NCBI GenBank assembly: GCA_964017235.1
Contig: OZ024931.1
Span: 135,906,033 to 135,970,032, forward strand
Reading direction: 5' to 3'
Origin: Sabellastarte sp. h YS-2021
Lineage: Eukaryota; Annelida; Polychaeta; Sabellida; Sabellidae
Length of the DNA: 64,000 nucleotides
Shown here: positions 13,131-26,400 of the stretch, one piece after another
Position numbering within the stretch: the first letter of the stretch is position 1
Layout: every line of letters begins with the position of its first letter
Made by a program: the position numbers and the translations under genes
The notes under the pieces: model-generated
What the model saw: only the letters and a program-made list of their open reading frames with translations
Databases searched by the model: none
Told to the model about the DNA's origin: nothing

Positions 13131-13328
13131 ATCAAACATTAAACTTGTTGTCACTTCTACATGTGCCTCCATCTCATAAGAAAATTTTTATTCCACTATC
13201 TTTAGTACATCTAATTTATACGGCGGGAGATAAATGCATGCGTCAGAATGCTTGTTATATATAACATGCCCTGATATCACACTAATTGTCAGGCTGGGAA
13301 CTCATAATTCAAATTAAAAATGCATATA

Positions 13329-13791
13329 CCGTATTTATTGTAATAAACGCCCCGGGGCGATGCATTTTTCCAAAGGGGGGGCGACTATTACAGATAAATA
13401 AAATCATATCTCGAGTCCAGTGGCAATGGGCGATAATGAACACTTGCTGCCTTGATCTCGCTTGCTGGCCTGTATAATGGCGAGACAGCTTAAAATATTT
13501 AAAACAAACCTTAAATCTAAAGAAATTATGTAGTTTTATCTCATATTATTGCAGATATCAATGCGTCTGTGACCAAAACTGCCATGTTTTGTTTTTATTT
13601 TCTTTATTTCTCGTAAGCGATATTCGCTTGGGAAGTACTAAAATGCACCATTTTTCGGAATCCCGGAATCGCAAAAGTGTTGGCTGTTGAGAGGGATGTA
13701 AAACCCCGAAATATGAACTTTGCAAAGGTAGAGAAGAGGGGGGGGGGGGGGGGGATTAATAGGGAGGGGGCGTTTATTACAAAAAATATGG
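13329..13791. mobile_element. MITE with 25-bp inverted ends and TATA target duplication
   Basis: The left end CCGTATTTATTGTAATAAAC and the inverse of the right end CCATATTTTTTGTAATAAAC form the terminal inverted repeats. TATA flanks both sides (13325-13328, 13792-13795). The duplicated copy at about 14,840 lacks the insert. It contains a G-run of about 18 bp and no transposase. The superfamily is not certain from the ends alone. Confidence 0.75.
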
Positions 13792-14107
13792 TATATTAAT
13801 ATGCACCTATGATAATATACCAATTATTCAGACTATAATAACCATAATTGGTTAATTTTTCGTCTTTAAAATGAGAATTAGCCTCATTTTAAACTAATCC
13901 CTCTGAGCCTCCGCCGGCTAAGAGTCATAAAATGGAGGCTCTGGGCGGATAGCATTTTTGTACCTCAGGACAAAAGGGGATTTGTTTCTCAGCCTCTGAT
14001 GAAAAAAGTAATTGAGCTTTTTGAAATATTGACACACACTGCTGTTAATATAAGACAGTTTTGACAATGGTGTGGTGTATATTGTCTAGTTCAATTGCAT
14101 TTTAATT

Positions 14108-14727
14108 CTGTTTACATTACAGGCAAGTTTACATTATACTGCCAAGTTATAGCTGGTACATCACTGGTTTTGTTCCAAAACTCTGCACTCTGGTGGACAC
14201 AATCGCCTGTTAATTGCAAGTAACTTGACTGATGAAATGTTCATTACTGTAGTCATGGGCTGAGTTAACTACATATAGGTTAACTTTAAATATTCCATGA
14301 CAAACAAAATTACTGTTTTATGAACTCATACATAAACAATCGGCCTTCAGATAAAAATAGGACAAGCTAAAATTCCTGAAAATTATCAGAATTTTATTAT
14401 AAAACAAGTAAATTTGTTTGTTTATCTGAATTACTTCATTATAGAAACATAATGATATGGGTGTAGAACTACATGTTTTACAGTGTGTTAGAAAGGAAGT
14501 CTTCCTTAGATACGCCATTTGTGTATTTTATATATATCCTAGACTTCCCAACACAACTGTTTGGCAGTCAACAAAATATGTGATAGATATGACTCTCTTA
14601 CTGCACTTGTGATGCCTGTGGTGCCCTTACTTTTCCCTTGTTTTATATTGGGCCAGTATCACATAGAGATTTATGTCCCATTGTGACAGCCTCACATGTA
14701 TGATTTGAACTGTTTGTCCCAACACAC
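14108..14727. other. Spacer between the duplicated segments, no gene
   Basis: No coding signal. At 14608-14640 it contains an inverted copy of AGTAAGGGCACCACAGGCAT found at 6351-6371, suggesting that an older element with inverted ends includes the duplicated segments. Confidence 0.4.
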
Positions 14728-14729
14728 AC

Positions 14730-15172
14730 AAACAGCATCTAAATCAACTGTTGTGTATATATGACATTATTATATATCACATGCCCTGATATCACACTAA
14801 TTGTCAGGCTGGGAACTCATAATTCAAATTAAAAATGCATGTATATTAATATGCACCTATGATAATATACCAATTATTCAGACTATAATAACCATAATTG
14901 GTTAATTTTTCATCTTTTATAATGAGAATTAGCCTCATTTTAAACTAATCCATCTGAGCCTCTAATTAGAGGCTCAATCTGCCGGCTAAGAGTCATAAAA
15001 TGGAGGCTCTGGGCGGATAGCATTTTTGTACCTCAGGACAAAAGGGGATTTGTTTCTCAGCCTCTGATGAGAAAAGTGATTGAGCTTTTCGAAATATTGA
15101 CACACACTGCTGTTAATATAAGGCAGTTTTGACAATGGTGTGGTGTATATTGTCTAGTTCAATTGCATTTTA
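14730..15172 (+). repeat. Duplicated segment copy 2 (empty-site copy)
   Basis: Matches copy 1 end to end without the HLE-1b and MITE insertions. Within it GAGGCTC is repeated at 14957-14970, an 18-bp local expansion compared with copy 1. Confidence 0.85.
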
Positions 15173-15174
15173 AT

Positions 15175-15535
15175 TTTAAATCTTTTGATGTGGTCAGATT
15201 TGACCTTGGGCCCTTCCTTCGAAGTCAAACGAGGATAGCAAAATCTTAAGTGCTTATAAATCGCTTTTTCTTGGTCCTAGAGGTTTTGCAATGTGAAACC
15301 AACCTATAGGAAATCCTGCGCTAGGAATCTTTTGATGTGATCAGAATTGAGCTTTGGCCCCTGTTTCAAGGTCAAATGACGATAGCCAAAATTAAAAGTG
15401 CTTATAACTCGCTTATTCGTGTTCCTAGAGGTTTGCAATGTCACACCAAGCTATTGGAAATCATGGGCTAAGAATCTTGTGGTCAGATTTTATGTTGGAC
15501 TCCTCCTTCAAGGTTAAGTGATGGTTGATTGGCTT
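15175..15535. repeat. Second locus of the 147-bp repeat
   Basis: About 2.5 diverged units of the array at 5,455-6,340 (TGTGGTCAGATTTGACCTTG, GGTCAAATGACGATAGCC). Together with the first locus it brackets the duplicated segments. Confidence 0.75.
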
Positions 15536-16658
15536 TGGTGAGTTTTCTTTCTGGTGGATACAATTTGCATCGGTTCTCCGATGCGCTATGTCAAGTTACA
15601 TTTGTATCTTTCATTAAGCAAACATTTTGTTTACTTAGTGTCAGTACAAGTTGCTCCCATAAACACTTAGGCCCCCTCCCCACAGGAGTATATTTGTATC
15701 AACCATAATACTCTGTAGGTCACGCTTCAACCATGTCCTGTCCGGGGGTACACTGTGTCGAGACGCAATCTCTAGCTCTCATTGTCTTTGTTTTATTGAT
15801 GTTTATTTTTAGGCCTGTTTTGGAGGCTGTTTCTTCTAACTTATTTGTTTTCTTTTGCATGAAATTTACTATATTTATTTATATTACTTTATGATATAAG
15901 TGCGATGTCATCTGCAAATTCCAGGTCTTCTAGTCTGTTCATAAAATTCCATTTATACTGGTAATACTTCATCAAAACAACAAAGAACATATAAATTTGA
16001 GGAAAAATGTTACATTTTCACTTTATATTCATGGTAAATGAAGTTAATAAACTTCCAAATATCTCGCAAAAACATATTTCCTCTTGAGAATATAGCTCAT
16101 GTACGCTTGTGTAAAAGTTTCCCCATATCAGTGCATACTTTTGAAATCCTGGATTTCGTTTGGTTTCCAAGCCTTGGATACCATTTTTATTTTCTGAACT
16201 GGTCTGACCACTATAAGAAATGTATAATAAATGAGATCAAAGGTTTTGGTTGAAGAAATTTATGCATTTACATAAACTGTTTTCATAATGAAAATTAAAA
16301 TAATTTTGGGACTTTTGGCAAATTATGTCTCCATATTTTGGTTATATATGTCGGAGCAAGTACATGAAAGTTCAAAATTCAGAGCAAGTTCTTGAAATTC
16401 TAAAATATTATATATGTTAATAGAATGTGTGGACTGTTTTTCATTACTTCAGATTTGGAGGCAAGAAAAGGACACTGGCTTTTATCCCCAGATTTTAAGC
16501 TTTTTTTATCAACAAACTATTTTGCGATAAAGCACAATTTTTCAAATCAATATTTTAATGCTGTGTGAAAGTAATGACAATTTTGCAATATGTTACATAA
16601 AATAAGAATAATAGAACATATTAGTTATAAACATTTTTCAGTGCAAAACAATGTTTCT
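15536..16658. other. No gene seen; contains a dispersed repeat at 15,940-16,125
   Basis: AT-rich. The part at 15,940-16,125 (for example TATTCATGGTAAATGAAGTT) is the reverse complement of 43,330-43,520, with about 85 percent visual match, so both are copies of an unnamed interspersed repeat. Confidence 0.5.
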
Positions 16659-17233
16659 GGGCTGGTATTCACGAAGGGTCTTAGACTTAGCCAGGTCTTA
16701 GGCTTAAATCCAGTCTTAAAGTTAAGACTTTTGTCTCAGCTAAGTTTTGTCTTAAAATCGTATTCACAAAGGGTGACTTAGCTAAGTCCAGGATTATCAA
16801 ATAACCACAGTGGTTTTCTGTGTCATGTGACCTTTCTTTTCTATTCAAACTATACTATTGGTGACACATATCCTTCATTTAATGCATTTTATCTGCTGTT
16901 TTGAAATGGAAAACCTTGTTACCACATATAAATTCCCAAAGACTGCTTTAGTCAGGTGTTTTGTATAATTATACTTTGTTTACAGCCATTTCAAATTTTG
17001 AAGTGGAGAAAAGTTTATGGCAGCCATATTTAAGTCCTCTTTACAAAATTTAAGCCCACTACCAACCAGTCTTAAAGTTGAGGCCTTGGCTAAGCCTAAG
17101 GCTGGTCTTAAATTCTTTGTGAATACCACTAAGCCTAAGACAAAAGTCTTAGCAGTTTTTGGGCAGAAACTTGAGACAAAAGTCTCAAAATTAAGCCTAA
17201 GCCCTGGCCAAGACCTTTCGTGAATATGGCCCC
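16659..17233. mobile_element. MITE with long inverted ends rich in CTTAG/CTAAG motifs
   Basis: The left end GGGCTGGTATTCACGAAGGG and the inverse of the right end GGGGCCATATTCACGAAAGG match, and multiple CTTAAG/CCTAAG/AGTCTTA words fill both arms. The centre is unrelated AT-rich sequence. The open stretches at 16590-16781 and 17017-17223 are the arms read as protein. No clear target duplication; TGTT on both sides is possible. Confidence 0.7.
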
Positions 17234-17322
17234 TGTTGTATAAGTCAAGTTGGTTTTAAAAAATTAAGACAAGTATACCAAATATAATTGTCATCCAACT
17301 AAACCTGGTGTACTTCTTGCAG

Positions 17323-17418
17323 CTCAGGGAAATTTCTTGGTGGATGAAGTGGGTGATGTCGATGACTCTGAATTTGGTGCAGCATTTGAAAGTTTTGACA
17401 TGCACACAGTGGACTCAG
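17323..17418 (+). CDS. Host gene exon 1 (visible): acidic leader
   Basis: Acceptor TTCTTGCAG, donor TCAG|GTAAGG. It reads GNFLVDEVGDVDDSEFGAAF then ESFDMHTVDS and ends in phase 1, which joins exon 2 to give an Asp codon. The VDEVGDVDD stretch recalls, from memory, acidic motifs next to matrin-type zinc fingers in the MATR3/RBM20/ZNF638 group, but 32 residues are too few to assign a family. An alternative acceptor 5 bp downstream (CTCAG|GGA) is possible. Upstream exons are not identified. Confidence 0.65.
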
Positions 17419-20400
17419 GTAAGGTAGAGGGGGTTTATCACATCAGTCTGTAAAAAATTTATTTTATCCCTGGACAAAAAGTATTGGGTCAAATTGTGTT
17501 TTTTTTTTTTTAGGTTTTGAGCTTACCAAGCAGCTGCAGTTGACTTTTTGGGCTGTTTTTGTCATCTATATAATATGAATAGAAAAATATTTTTAGAGCA
17601 TTTGTGTTCATTTTTATTGCATTAAATTATTCCAGAAATAAAGGAGATTAAATTTTTGAAGGTTAACTTGTTTTGCAAGTATGTACCTCTTAGAGGGCAC
17701 ACACTATAGCAAGGTTATTTTATTATAGAAACTTTACGGTATTTGTGTTCATGAGCCACAATATTAAATGTAGTAAAAAGATTACTGAGGCACCGTTGTG
17801 AATTCATATTGGTAAAAATTGTCAAAAAATTTTTTTATTGCAAGCTACCTAAGTGATCCTTTTTTGTCATATTTTACTCCAGATTTTTCACAAAATTAAA
17901 TTTAAAAGGTGAAAGTGCAAGAGTTTTAATATAAATAACTTCTGCACAAAGTGACAGTCCCACAAATTTGTTTTGCTTTCACTTTGCCATTAATAGATCA
18001 TGATTTCCAAGTGAGCTACAAATCCTAGATATTTTTTGGTAAACAGGACACAACTTGATTGCTTGTTTCAGACATTTTGAAATATTATAAACTCTGTTAT
18101 GGCCATACACTATTATCACTATATCTTGGCGAGGGGGGTTGATTCTGTAATCACATCTTTACAGGGAAAGATTTTTTGTTAAATATTTAAGTGTAATTCC
18201 ACTTTAATAGACACAGAACATGCAGAAGAAGCAGCTGGAATAAATGAAAACACTGAAAATGAACAGATGGAAGGAATAAGGACATCAGATTCTGAAAACA
18301 AGCCTAGTGAAGCAATGGACCAAACTGAAGAACTGCAGAAAGACACTAATGATGGAGCTGAACTTACTACAGGTGCAATAAATGAGGTGTCTAATGTCAC
18401 TGATTATGTTGCCCAGTCAACGGTGAAAGTACGACCCCATAAGGATACTAGTGAAATTCCTGAAGGAGTGGATCATACTGCAGGACAGGAAGATAAGTAC
18501 TTTTATGCAGGTCAAGTTGAGGATAACCCTCTTGCAAAACAAGAAGTTACAGACAGTGCTAAACAGACAGCTGCAATTAACCAAGAAGCAGAGCAATCTT
18601 GTGTGGACAGTATTAAAGTTGAAGAGTCTGGTTGTGGTGACCATGGTGACCAGCTGATTGACAGTGTAAAGTTCCTGGAGAGTTATGCCATGGACTGCAG
18701 TGAGAAGCAGTCTGACGGGCTGAAAGAGAGTGAAGCTCAGGAGCAAGTGGAGCAAGGAAAAGAGATCCCGAGTGAAGGCCAGGAAGGAGTGGAGGGAGAG
18801 AGTTTCAGCTTGAGTGAAGATCAGGTAGAAGCAGATGGCGTAACGGTGGCATTTAGTGACAGTCGGGAGGAAGTGAAGGACAGAGAGTTGACCTTGTCTG
18901 ATGGTCAGGAGAGAGAGGACAAAAATGTGATCATGTGTGAAGATCAGGAGGAAGCAGGCGGGACAAAGATGACCTTGAATGAAGGTCAGGTGGGATTGCA
19001 GGGGGAAAGGATGCCCATGAATGAAGGCCAAGAGGGACAGGAAGAAGAGAATTTTACCTATAGTTATGATCAGGGGGAACCAGCAGTTACCTTGAGTGAA
19101 GTACAAGAGGGAATGAAGGGAGGAGATGTGGCCTTGAGTTATGAGCAGGAGGGAGCAGAGGGGCAAAGGGTGACCCTGAAACAAAGTCAGGAGCGGCTGA
19201 TTAAAGAAGACAGGGATGTAGACATTTATTGCATGCCAGGGGAAGGTATTGGACATGAAGGGCAAATGGTAGAAGGGACTGGCGAGATGATGAGCTTGAA
19301 TAAAGATCAGGAGAAGGTAATGGAGGCAGAAGATAGGGTTACGGAGCTGGAAGACCAACAAGGGGAAGGAAGTGTTGTACATGAGGCAGTGGAAGCTGGG
19401 AATATGGAGGCAGTACAGAAAAATGACACAGAAAATAAGGGGGAAGAGGAGACAGAAGGTGAGGTGGAGGCTGTTAGGGAAGGTCAGATAGAATATACAG
19501 AAAATGATAGGGCAGAGAGTACAATAGATGGAGTGATGTGTGAAACACATCATGAAACTGAAACAACCTATGATGAAAGAGGATCAAAGGTTGAATTAAC
19601 TGATGGCATTGACAGCCAGAGAGTCTGTGATAATGCAGAGATGGAGCAAAATCAGGAAGACGTCACAAGTGGGGACTGCAATATTGAGAGTGAAAGTGAG
19701 AGAAATGAAGATCCAGTTGAAGATACAATGGAGGGGGTGGTGATAAATGATGGAATAATGATTATATCAGATGAACCAAAGATTGGACAAGAAAATGCTG
19801 CAAATGCATTGGCAGCAGAAAAAGATTCTGAGCAAATGGGTGAGGGTGAGGCCAGTCAGGACAGTGAGATAGATTGTATGCAACACCAATTTGAGAAGAC
19901 TGAAGAACCTTTGGAGGATGCCAAAACTGAGGATGTGACAATGGAGAAGGATGAAAAAGTGGAGGAGGCAGATCAAGATGAGAAGAGTGTGGATAATAAG
20001 GATGAAGGACAGATGGTGGAAAACAAGGTTAAAGTACAGATGGTAGAAAACAATGATGTAGGACAGGGGGTTGAAAACAAGGATGAAGGGCAGATGGTGG
20101 AAAATAAGGATGAAGGGCAGAGGGTGGAAAATAAGGAGGAAAATAAGGATGAAGGGCAGATGGTGGAAAATAAGGATGAAGGGCAGATGGTGGAAAATAT
20201 GGATGAAGGACAGATGGTGGAAAAGAAGGATGAAGGGCAGATGGTGGAAAATATGGATGAAGGACAGATGGTGGAAAAGAAGGATGAAGGGCAGATGGTG
20301 GAAAATAAGGATGAAGGGCAGATGGTGGAGAATAAGGATGAAGGGCAGATGGTGGAAAATATGGATGAAGGACAGATGGTGGAAAATAAGGATGAAGGAC

Positions 20401-23400
20401 AGATGGTAGAAAATAAGGATGAAGGGCATATGGTGGAAAATAAGGATGAAGGGCATATGGAGGAAAATAAAGATGAAAATAGGGATGAAGGGCATATGGC
20501 GGAAAATAAGGATGAAGGGCAGATGGTAGGAAATATGGATGAAAATAAGGATAAAGGGCATATGGGCGAAAATAAGGATGAAGGGCAGACGGTGGAAAAT
20601 ATGGATAAAAATAAGGATGAAGGGCCTATTGTGGAAAGTAAGGATGAAAATAAGGATGAAGGGCATATGGTGGGAAATAAGGATGAAGGACAGATGGTGA
20701 AAAATAAGGAGGAAAACAAGGATGAAGGACAGAGTGTGGAAAATATGGAAGAAGGGCAGATGGTAGAAAATAAGGATGAAGGACAGCATGTGGAAACTGA
20801 TGATAAAGAATCCAGCAGTGAACAGAAACAGCAGGTAAGATGATGTGTAATACTCTTCGGATGTGTAGTTAAACTAAATTTCAATAACCAAGGTGAATTG
20901 CACCAATAATTACTCAGATAAAAATGCTGTGGGAATGCTTAGAGAATTATGGCAGACATATTGATGGGTTTTCAAATTTAAACCATTGTGTCAGTCTTAT
21001 GGTATCTGGTGTTATCATGTTTGAAAATTATTCAAGAGTTGATTTGCTGTTTGAAAAATTTTGTTGCAGGGAAAATGACAAAATAATAGGTTTCTACCTA
21101 GACTTACCACTTATAATGTGGAAGTGCCCGACTTCAAACAGGTCAAGTCAAATGCTGAAAAAATTGTAATATAACACATAATTTAACAAGCTTTTTGTAA
21201 GTTTGCAGTATGCATAGTTTTTCTTTTTCAATTTAAATATAAACATAAATTTTTATGCCTGTGATTGAGAATGTCTTTATATTAAATATGACAATTACTT
21301 GCAGTGATTTAATGATGTTAAATAATCTTAAATCTATTCAGTATAGAATGGAAGAAAATCTGATTGAATATTATTAAATCCATTCAGGTGATTATCAACG
21401 TATATTCCAGGCTTTTTGTAAATCCCCCAGTAAAATATCAGGAATTTCATGAATTTACCATCCATTTTTAGGCAATTCACAAATTTTCTAATTGCACAAA
21501 CTCATTGCAACATGCATAGCAAACATATGAAGTGTTTGAATACCATTCCCCTATTATTCAGTCCCTGTGTGATATGTCTTCAAAAAATATCTTAAACAAT
21601 CAGCTTTACCTTTTAGCCAGGTGAATCTGAGAAGACCAAAGCAGACAGTAAATCGGAGGCACAAATTAGCAATGACAAACCCACTTCCTCCACGGAGAGT
21701 GTAAGTAAAGATCAGGGAAGTGCATCCCCAGATTGTGAGAAGCTCATTGCAATATTTGAGTCGTGTGGGAGTGAGGATGCAAATGAGCTGCTGAAACCCA
21801 TAAAAAAACCGCGCACAAAACCCTGGCATGAAGATATGACTGACGTGAAGAGAAACGCTGTGGTCTTCAAGATGTGAGTGTCTACCTTAACAGCAAAACT
21901 TCCCAAATGACATATTCAAATAAATGTATCACAAATCAACATGACAGTAATTGTGTGTAGTACAATTATCGTATTACCCATTTTTACAAGGTTATGTAAT
22001 CTTTTAATGAAGGATGTTTTTTATTTTTCATATTATCCACCAATTTCTATAAATAATCAATAAAATAAATGGATATTTAACGAAATAGTGCAACGAAAGC
22101 TGTGCTTTATAAGTGCTCCAGGTAGTAGTTATTACTTAACTTGTGTACATGATACATAAATATCAACATATATGGTTAAATGTGAATGGTCAGTAAACCA
22201 GGTCAGTTTCTTTTGATCAGTAAATAGGTTTCTGGTTCACCATCTTATGCACTGACCACTTGACATGGAGTGAAAGCAATTTTCCCTTCTGAAGCCAAGT
22301 TGAATAAATAACATAAAATATCAGAGGCTTCAAGCATTTGTAAAGTAACACATTGGTCAGAACATTGTGAGGGTCAGTTTTACTGAGAGAGGTCTGGTGA
22401 GAAAATGTTCCAAGTTTTACAAAATTTTCCAAAATATAAAAGGTATAAGTAGAGTTAGTTATAACTTGCGAAAAATAAATTTTGGTTTCCAGATATTATA
22501 GATACCTGCTTGGTATAAAGTTCTAAAAATTTCCATAAATATATCATCTAAAGAGTATAAATAAAGCATGCATCCTGTTGTAGTTGATTAATCTGTGCTG
22601 AATTTTGCAAAAGACAAGCCAAACAAGGTTCAAAGTATTTTATCGTCTAGGTATTCTTGTATAATCTTTCACAATATTTCTTTGAAATGTTACAAAAAGA
22701 ATCATGCCCAAAAATGTGTATTTTCATACTCATGGCAACAACAGAGTGTTAAAGTCTGCAACCAATTGTTGGTTGCCACAAAACTACCTTCAACTAGTTT
22801 TTCATTAACAGCCCATAAAATAAAAGTAGGCTTCCGTTTCTGATTTCCTCAACTTTATTTCATTTGTTAAACTCTGCAATCAATTCTTAGTTGCCACACA
22901 ACTATCAGATGAACCAGTTTTTACCCCACAGCCCTTAAGGGCTGTCGGGGTATTGTTTTCACCCATGGTGTCCGGATGGGCGGGCGGGCGGGCGGCGGGA
23001 AATAGTTTGTCCGGGCTGTATCTCAGAAACCGTAAGGTGTAGGAAGTTGATACTTGGTAGGGACATTGGTTAGGGTGTGTAGGTGTGCAACGTCATGGTC
23101 TGACCAGGATTTGACCTTTGACCTTGCCATAGTGACCTTGAGTTTAAAAATCTTGTCTGGGCTATATCTCGGAAACCGTAAGGTGTAGGAAGTTGATACT
23201 TGGTAGGGACATTGGTTAGGGGATATAGTTGTGCAACGTCATGGTCTTGATTTGACCTTTGACCTTGGCGTAGTGACCTTGACCTATAAAATCTTGTTTG
23301 GGCTATATCTTGGAAACCGTAGGGTTGAGGAAGTTTTTTTTTTTTTATTTCTTTATTTTTGTTTCTATATGTACATCTAAACTATTCCAGAGAACATGTT

Positions 23401-26400
23401 TAACAGAAAAACAAAGATTTCAAAACAATAACAACTAGCATCAAGTTAATAAACAGTTCAGCGTAACTAGCACATAACCTCAATCGACATTTTCCTGCAG
23501 ATGAAAAGAATAATAAAAAAAAAAAATTTTTTTTTTACATGATATATATGCTCTTTACCCCCCTCTGGTCTTTATGAAACAGTTTACTTATTCATATATC
23601 TGTAAATAGGTTTTGCCAGTCACACCACCTTTTCTCAAAACAAATACTATAGCCTTTAATGTTAACTAGATATTTATGTTCACTATATCTTCTTTTAACT
23701 TCCTTCTGTAGGTGAAAAACATTCAGTGAAAATTTATTCTTTGAACACCAATAGATATAATATCTTGTCAAAATCAGAACAAAGTTTAAAGGCCAAAAAT
23801 TACTGTCATACTTAGAGTATCCAAGTATTTTAGTAGTTTCGTCTAACTTCAAGTTTGCCCCAGTCCGTACAGAGATCCAGTGCTTCAAGTTCTTCCACAA
23901 CTGAGGAAGTTGATACTTGGTAGGGACATTGGTTAGGGGCTGTAGGTGTGTATTATCATGGTGTCACCTTAATTTGACCTTTGACCTTGTCCTAGTGACC
24001 TTGACCTATAAAATCTTGTTGCACCTTTGGGTCTCTCTTTTGATGCAGATTAAGCACTGTTAAAGTCATATTAGAATTTATTAAGAATTTTACTTTCATA
24101 ACTTCCCATTGTAAGAGATAGAATTTCATCAAGTGAGCCACAGATTTTGCTCCAACACCGCACATAAGCATTCATTAAATGTACTACCACTTCTATATGC
24201 ATGGTAATATTCAAACCATCTAAACCATAATTTGGCCATGCAGATGTAGATAAAGAGGGTTGAATTTTAGTTTGCTGATTAATGCTGTCATCTTGTTATT
24301 GAATTATCTTGTTTTAATACTTCATCTTTATATGCATGATCTTTCTTTTAAACATTATTTGGACCTTTATATAACTGACAGTGCTCTGAAAGTATCCTAA
24401 AGTTTATACTGATACAGTACTTCTGTATCTCATGGTGTTGAAAATATTTCCCTAGGCTGTGGGGTACGGGCATCTCTGATGCTATTTTATAGCTTATAAC
24501 CTCATTAACTTTATCCTATTTTCTTGAGGTATGAGAATCTGTGGACATTTTTTTTGCAGGATAAATGCCATTTTCCCTGCGCAGCCAGCATTTCTGAAGG
24601 ATAAGCGGATGAACAACCTGGTGCGTTATGTCTGCATGGGAGAAGCAGAAATCTACTCCACTGCCACCTCCTTGGTTAGTAAAAAGTTCTATCCAATTAT
24701 CCTGAAATATATCGAAAGAGTTATTTTATTGCATTAATACATCCTATCCAATGTACAATTGCTAATCCAGTTGGCGCAGACCGGCCCGCCAAACGCCAGA
24801 AAAAGATGTCCTGTGTTTCCACCGGCTGGCTTGTCCCAGTACTGTGCACTCCTCAGATGGCGCCTCGTACTTCCTTCCTGTCTAGACAACCTGACATCAT
24901 AGCATCTTTTTCATTTGGCGCGTGTACTGTGCAGACGTGTTTTCAACAATCTCCAGATATTTTAAGGAAATGTGTGCATTATGAAGGATTTTCAACCTTA
25001 TATGTGAATATTTTAGTGTAGAAGTGTTATCTGCATATCAAGCACTGATATACATTAAGAAATCTGCTGGAAACGCTCCCTAGTTGACTCAATTTAGTTT
25101 TGATGATAGGGCAGTAATCGACGAGAAATATGAAGGCAGCCATTGTGCTAGTTTCCTCCCATTCAACAATTGTGCTGTTAGGGGCAGATCGACAATATAA
25201 AGAAAAATACTGGATATACTACTTACAAGGTAATTATTCGTGTCTTTGTTGTGATTGTACCTTCTGTAACCTTCCAGCAACAGATCACAAAAACATCATT
25301 CTGTGCAGTATTTAAAACTGTAAATAGAAGGAATTCCCAACAGAAGAGATGTGTTATTCAGATTTCTCAGAGCGCACTGGTCTCAGTTACCAGCCAGCTC
25401 GAGCATTGGGTGTTTTCAACGGGAACCAAGAGACACATCCTTCAGATTTCTTCAGAGCGCACTGGTACCGACTTCTCTGCTGTATAGCATCAGTCACACC
25501 AGCCTAGCTCGAGTATTTAGTGTCTTTATTGCGTTTATACTACCTCCACTAGAATCTTAATCTTCGGAGTGCACTGATCCAGACGTCTTTGCTGTTTAAG
25601 CATTAGTCGACCGGCAAGCTCCAGTTCAGCCGACCTCACAATAGAAATGTGCACCAACACTACGAGTTTTAAAAGAAAAACCGACTTCTCATCCGGATAT
25701 TTACCTTCAGAGTGCACTGGTGCAGGCTTCTCTGTTTTTAAAGCATCAGCCGACCAGCCAGCTTGAAAGAACGCGATCTCTGACGTCATCTTCTCCACGA
25801 AGCTGGTCACGTGATTCACCGACCAGGAAAGTCGGAAGTGCGTTCTTCAGAACTCCCGTCTACTGTGATACTAGTCCCTCTCTCATGGACCCGGCCTTTG
25901 TTGTCTGTAGTGGGGCTTGTAGATGAGCAGAATACTGCGCCTTTGCCTTTTTAAGTATCACAAAAGAATGCGACAACTGACGAGCTGGTCACGTGACACA
26001 CCGACGAGCAATTTCTGTGGTGCCGTTTCTAAAAATAGCTCACAAGGGCTTCCCCACCAACTGTCAAATCTACACAAGTAGACGTGCGCTTACGAGAATT
26101 ATGTCCACCCACTGGGGGGTGGACATATTATTTTTGCTTTTTCCGCCGTCCGGCGTCACACTTGGTTTCCAGACATTTTAGGCAACAGTTCTTATCCTAT
26201 CTTTACCAAATTTGGCATGCAGGTTTATTGGGTTAATAGCTTGTATGGGATTGCTTTTGGTGATGATAGCTGTATAGCTAACTGAGTAATAGCTACTTTG
26301 CTACTTTTGAGTATCTCTTTGGTTTCCAGACATTTTAAGGAATGGTATCAAGCCTATCTTTCTGAAATTTGGTATGGAGGTCATAGATCATAGAGTAATT

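Larger units (their letters stand above)
6423..13254 (+). mobile_element. HLE-1b: complete hairpin-capped Helitron-like element
   Basis: The 5' palindrome at 6423-6460 has TATCTCCCG then CCGGGC-TTTA-GCCCGG then GGAGGGAGATTA, followed by a TGCG microsatellite. The 3' end has GGCGGGAGATA (the 5' arm inverted), a GCAT...ATGC hairpin and CTTG. The paralogous segment at 14760-14780 lacks the insert and reads GACATTATTATATATCAC, so the junction falls in TTAT, compatible with the T-T insertion of Helentrons. Of the 6.8 kb, 3.27 kb is a nested HLE-2a, so the element itself is about 3.5 kb. No transposase or helicase is present. Confidence 0.75.
6375..14107 (+). repeat. Duplicated segment copy 1 (split by HLE-1b and a MITE)
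   Basis: The pieces at 6375-6422 and 13255-14107 together match 14730-15172. Shared text includes CAACTGTTGTGTATATAT, ATGCCCTGATATCACAC, CTGGGAACTCATAATTC and GGAGGCTCTGGGCGGATAGC. Copy 1 carries two insertions absent from copy 2: HLE-1b at 6423-13254 and the MITE at 13329-13791. Confidence 0.85.

Noticed and set aside
6423-13254. HLE-1b as a cut-and-paste DNA transposon
   Set aside because: There are inverted arms near both ends but no target duplication, an asymmetric layout with a 5' palindrome, and a 3' hairpin, which fits Helentron-like elements better.
17017-17223. 68-codon frame just upstream of exon 1 as a first exon
   Set aside because: It lies entirely within the right arm of the MITE at 16,659-17,233.
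20071-20409. Plus-strand Arg/Trp/Lys-rich frame of 112 codons
   Set aside because: Alternate frame of the 27-bp minisatellite; the spliced frame is the one shared with the other exons.
18417-20884. Long minus-strand frames (378, 340 and 303 codons) opposite exon 2
   Set aside because: They mirror the Glu/Lys-rich coding repeat (reading as Leu/Ile/Phe/Ser/Cys runs) and have no independent support.
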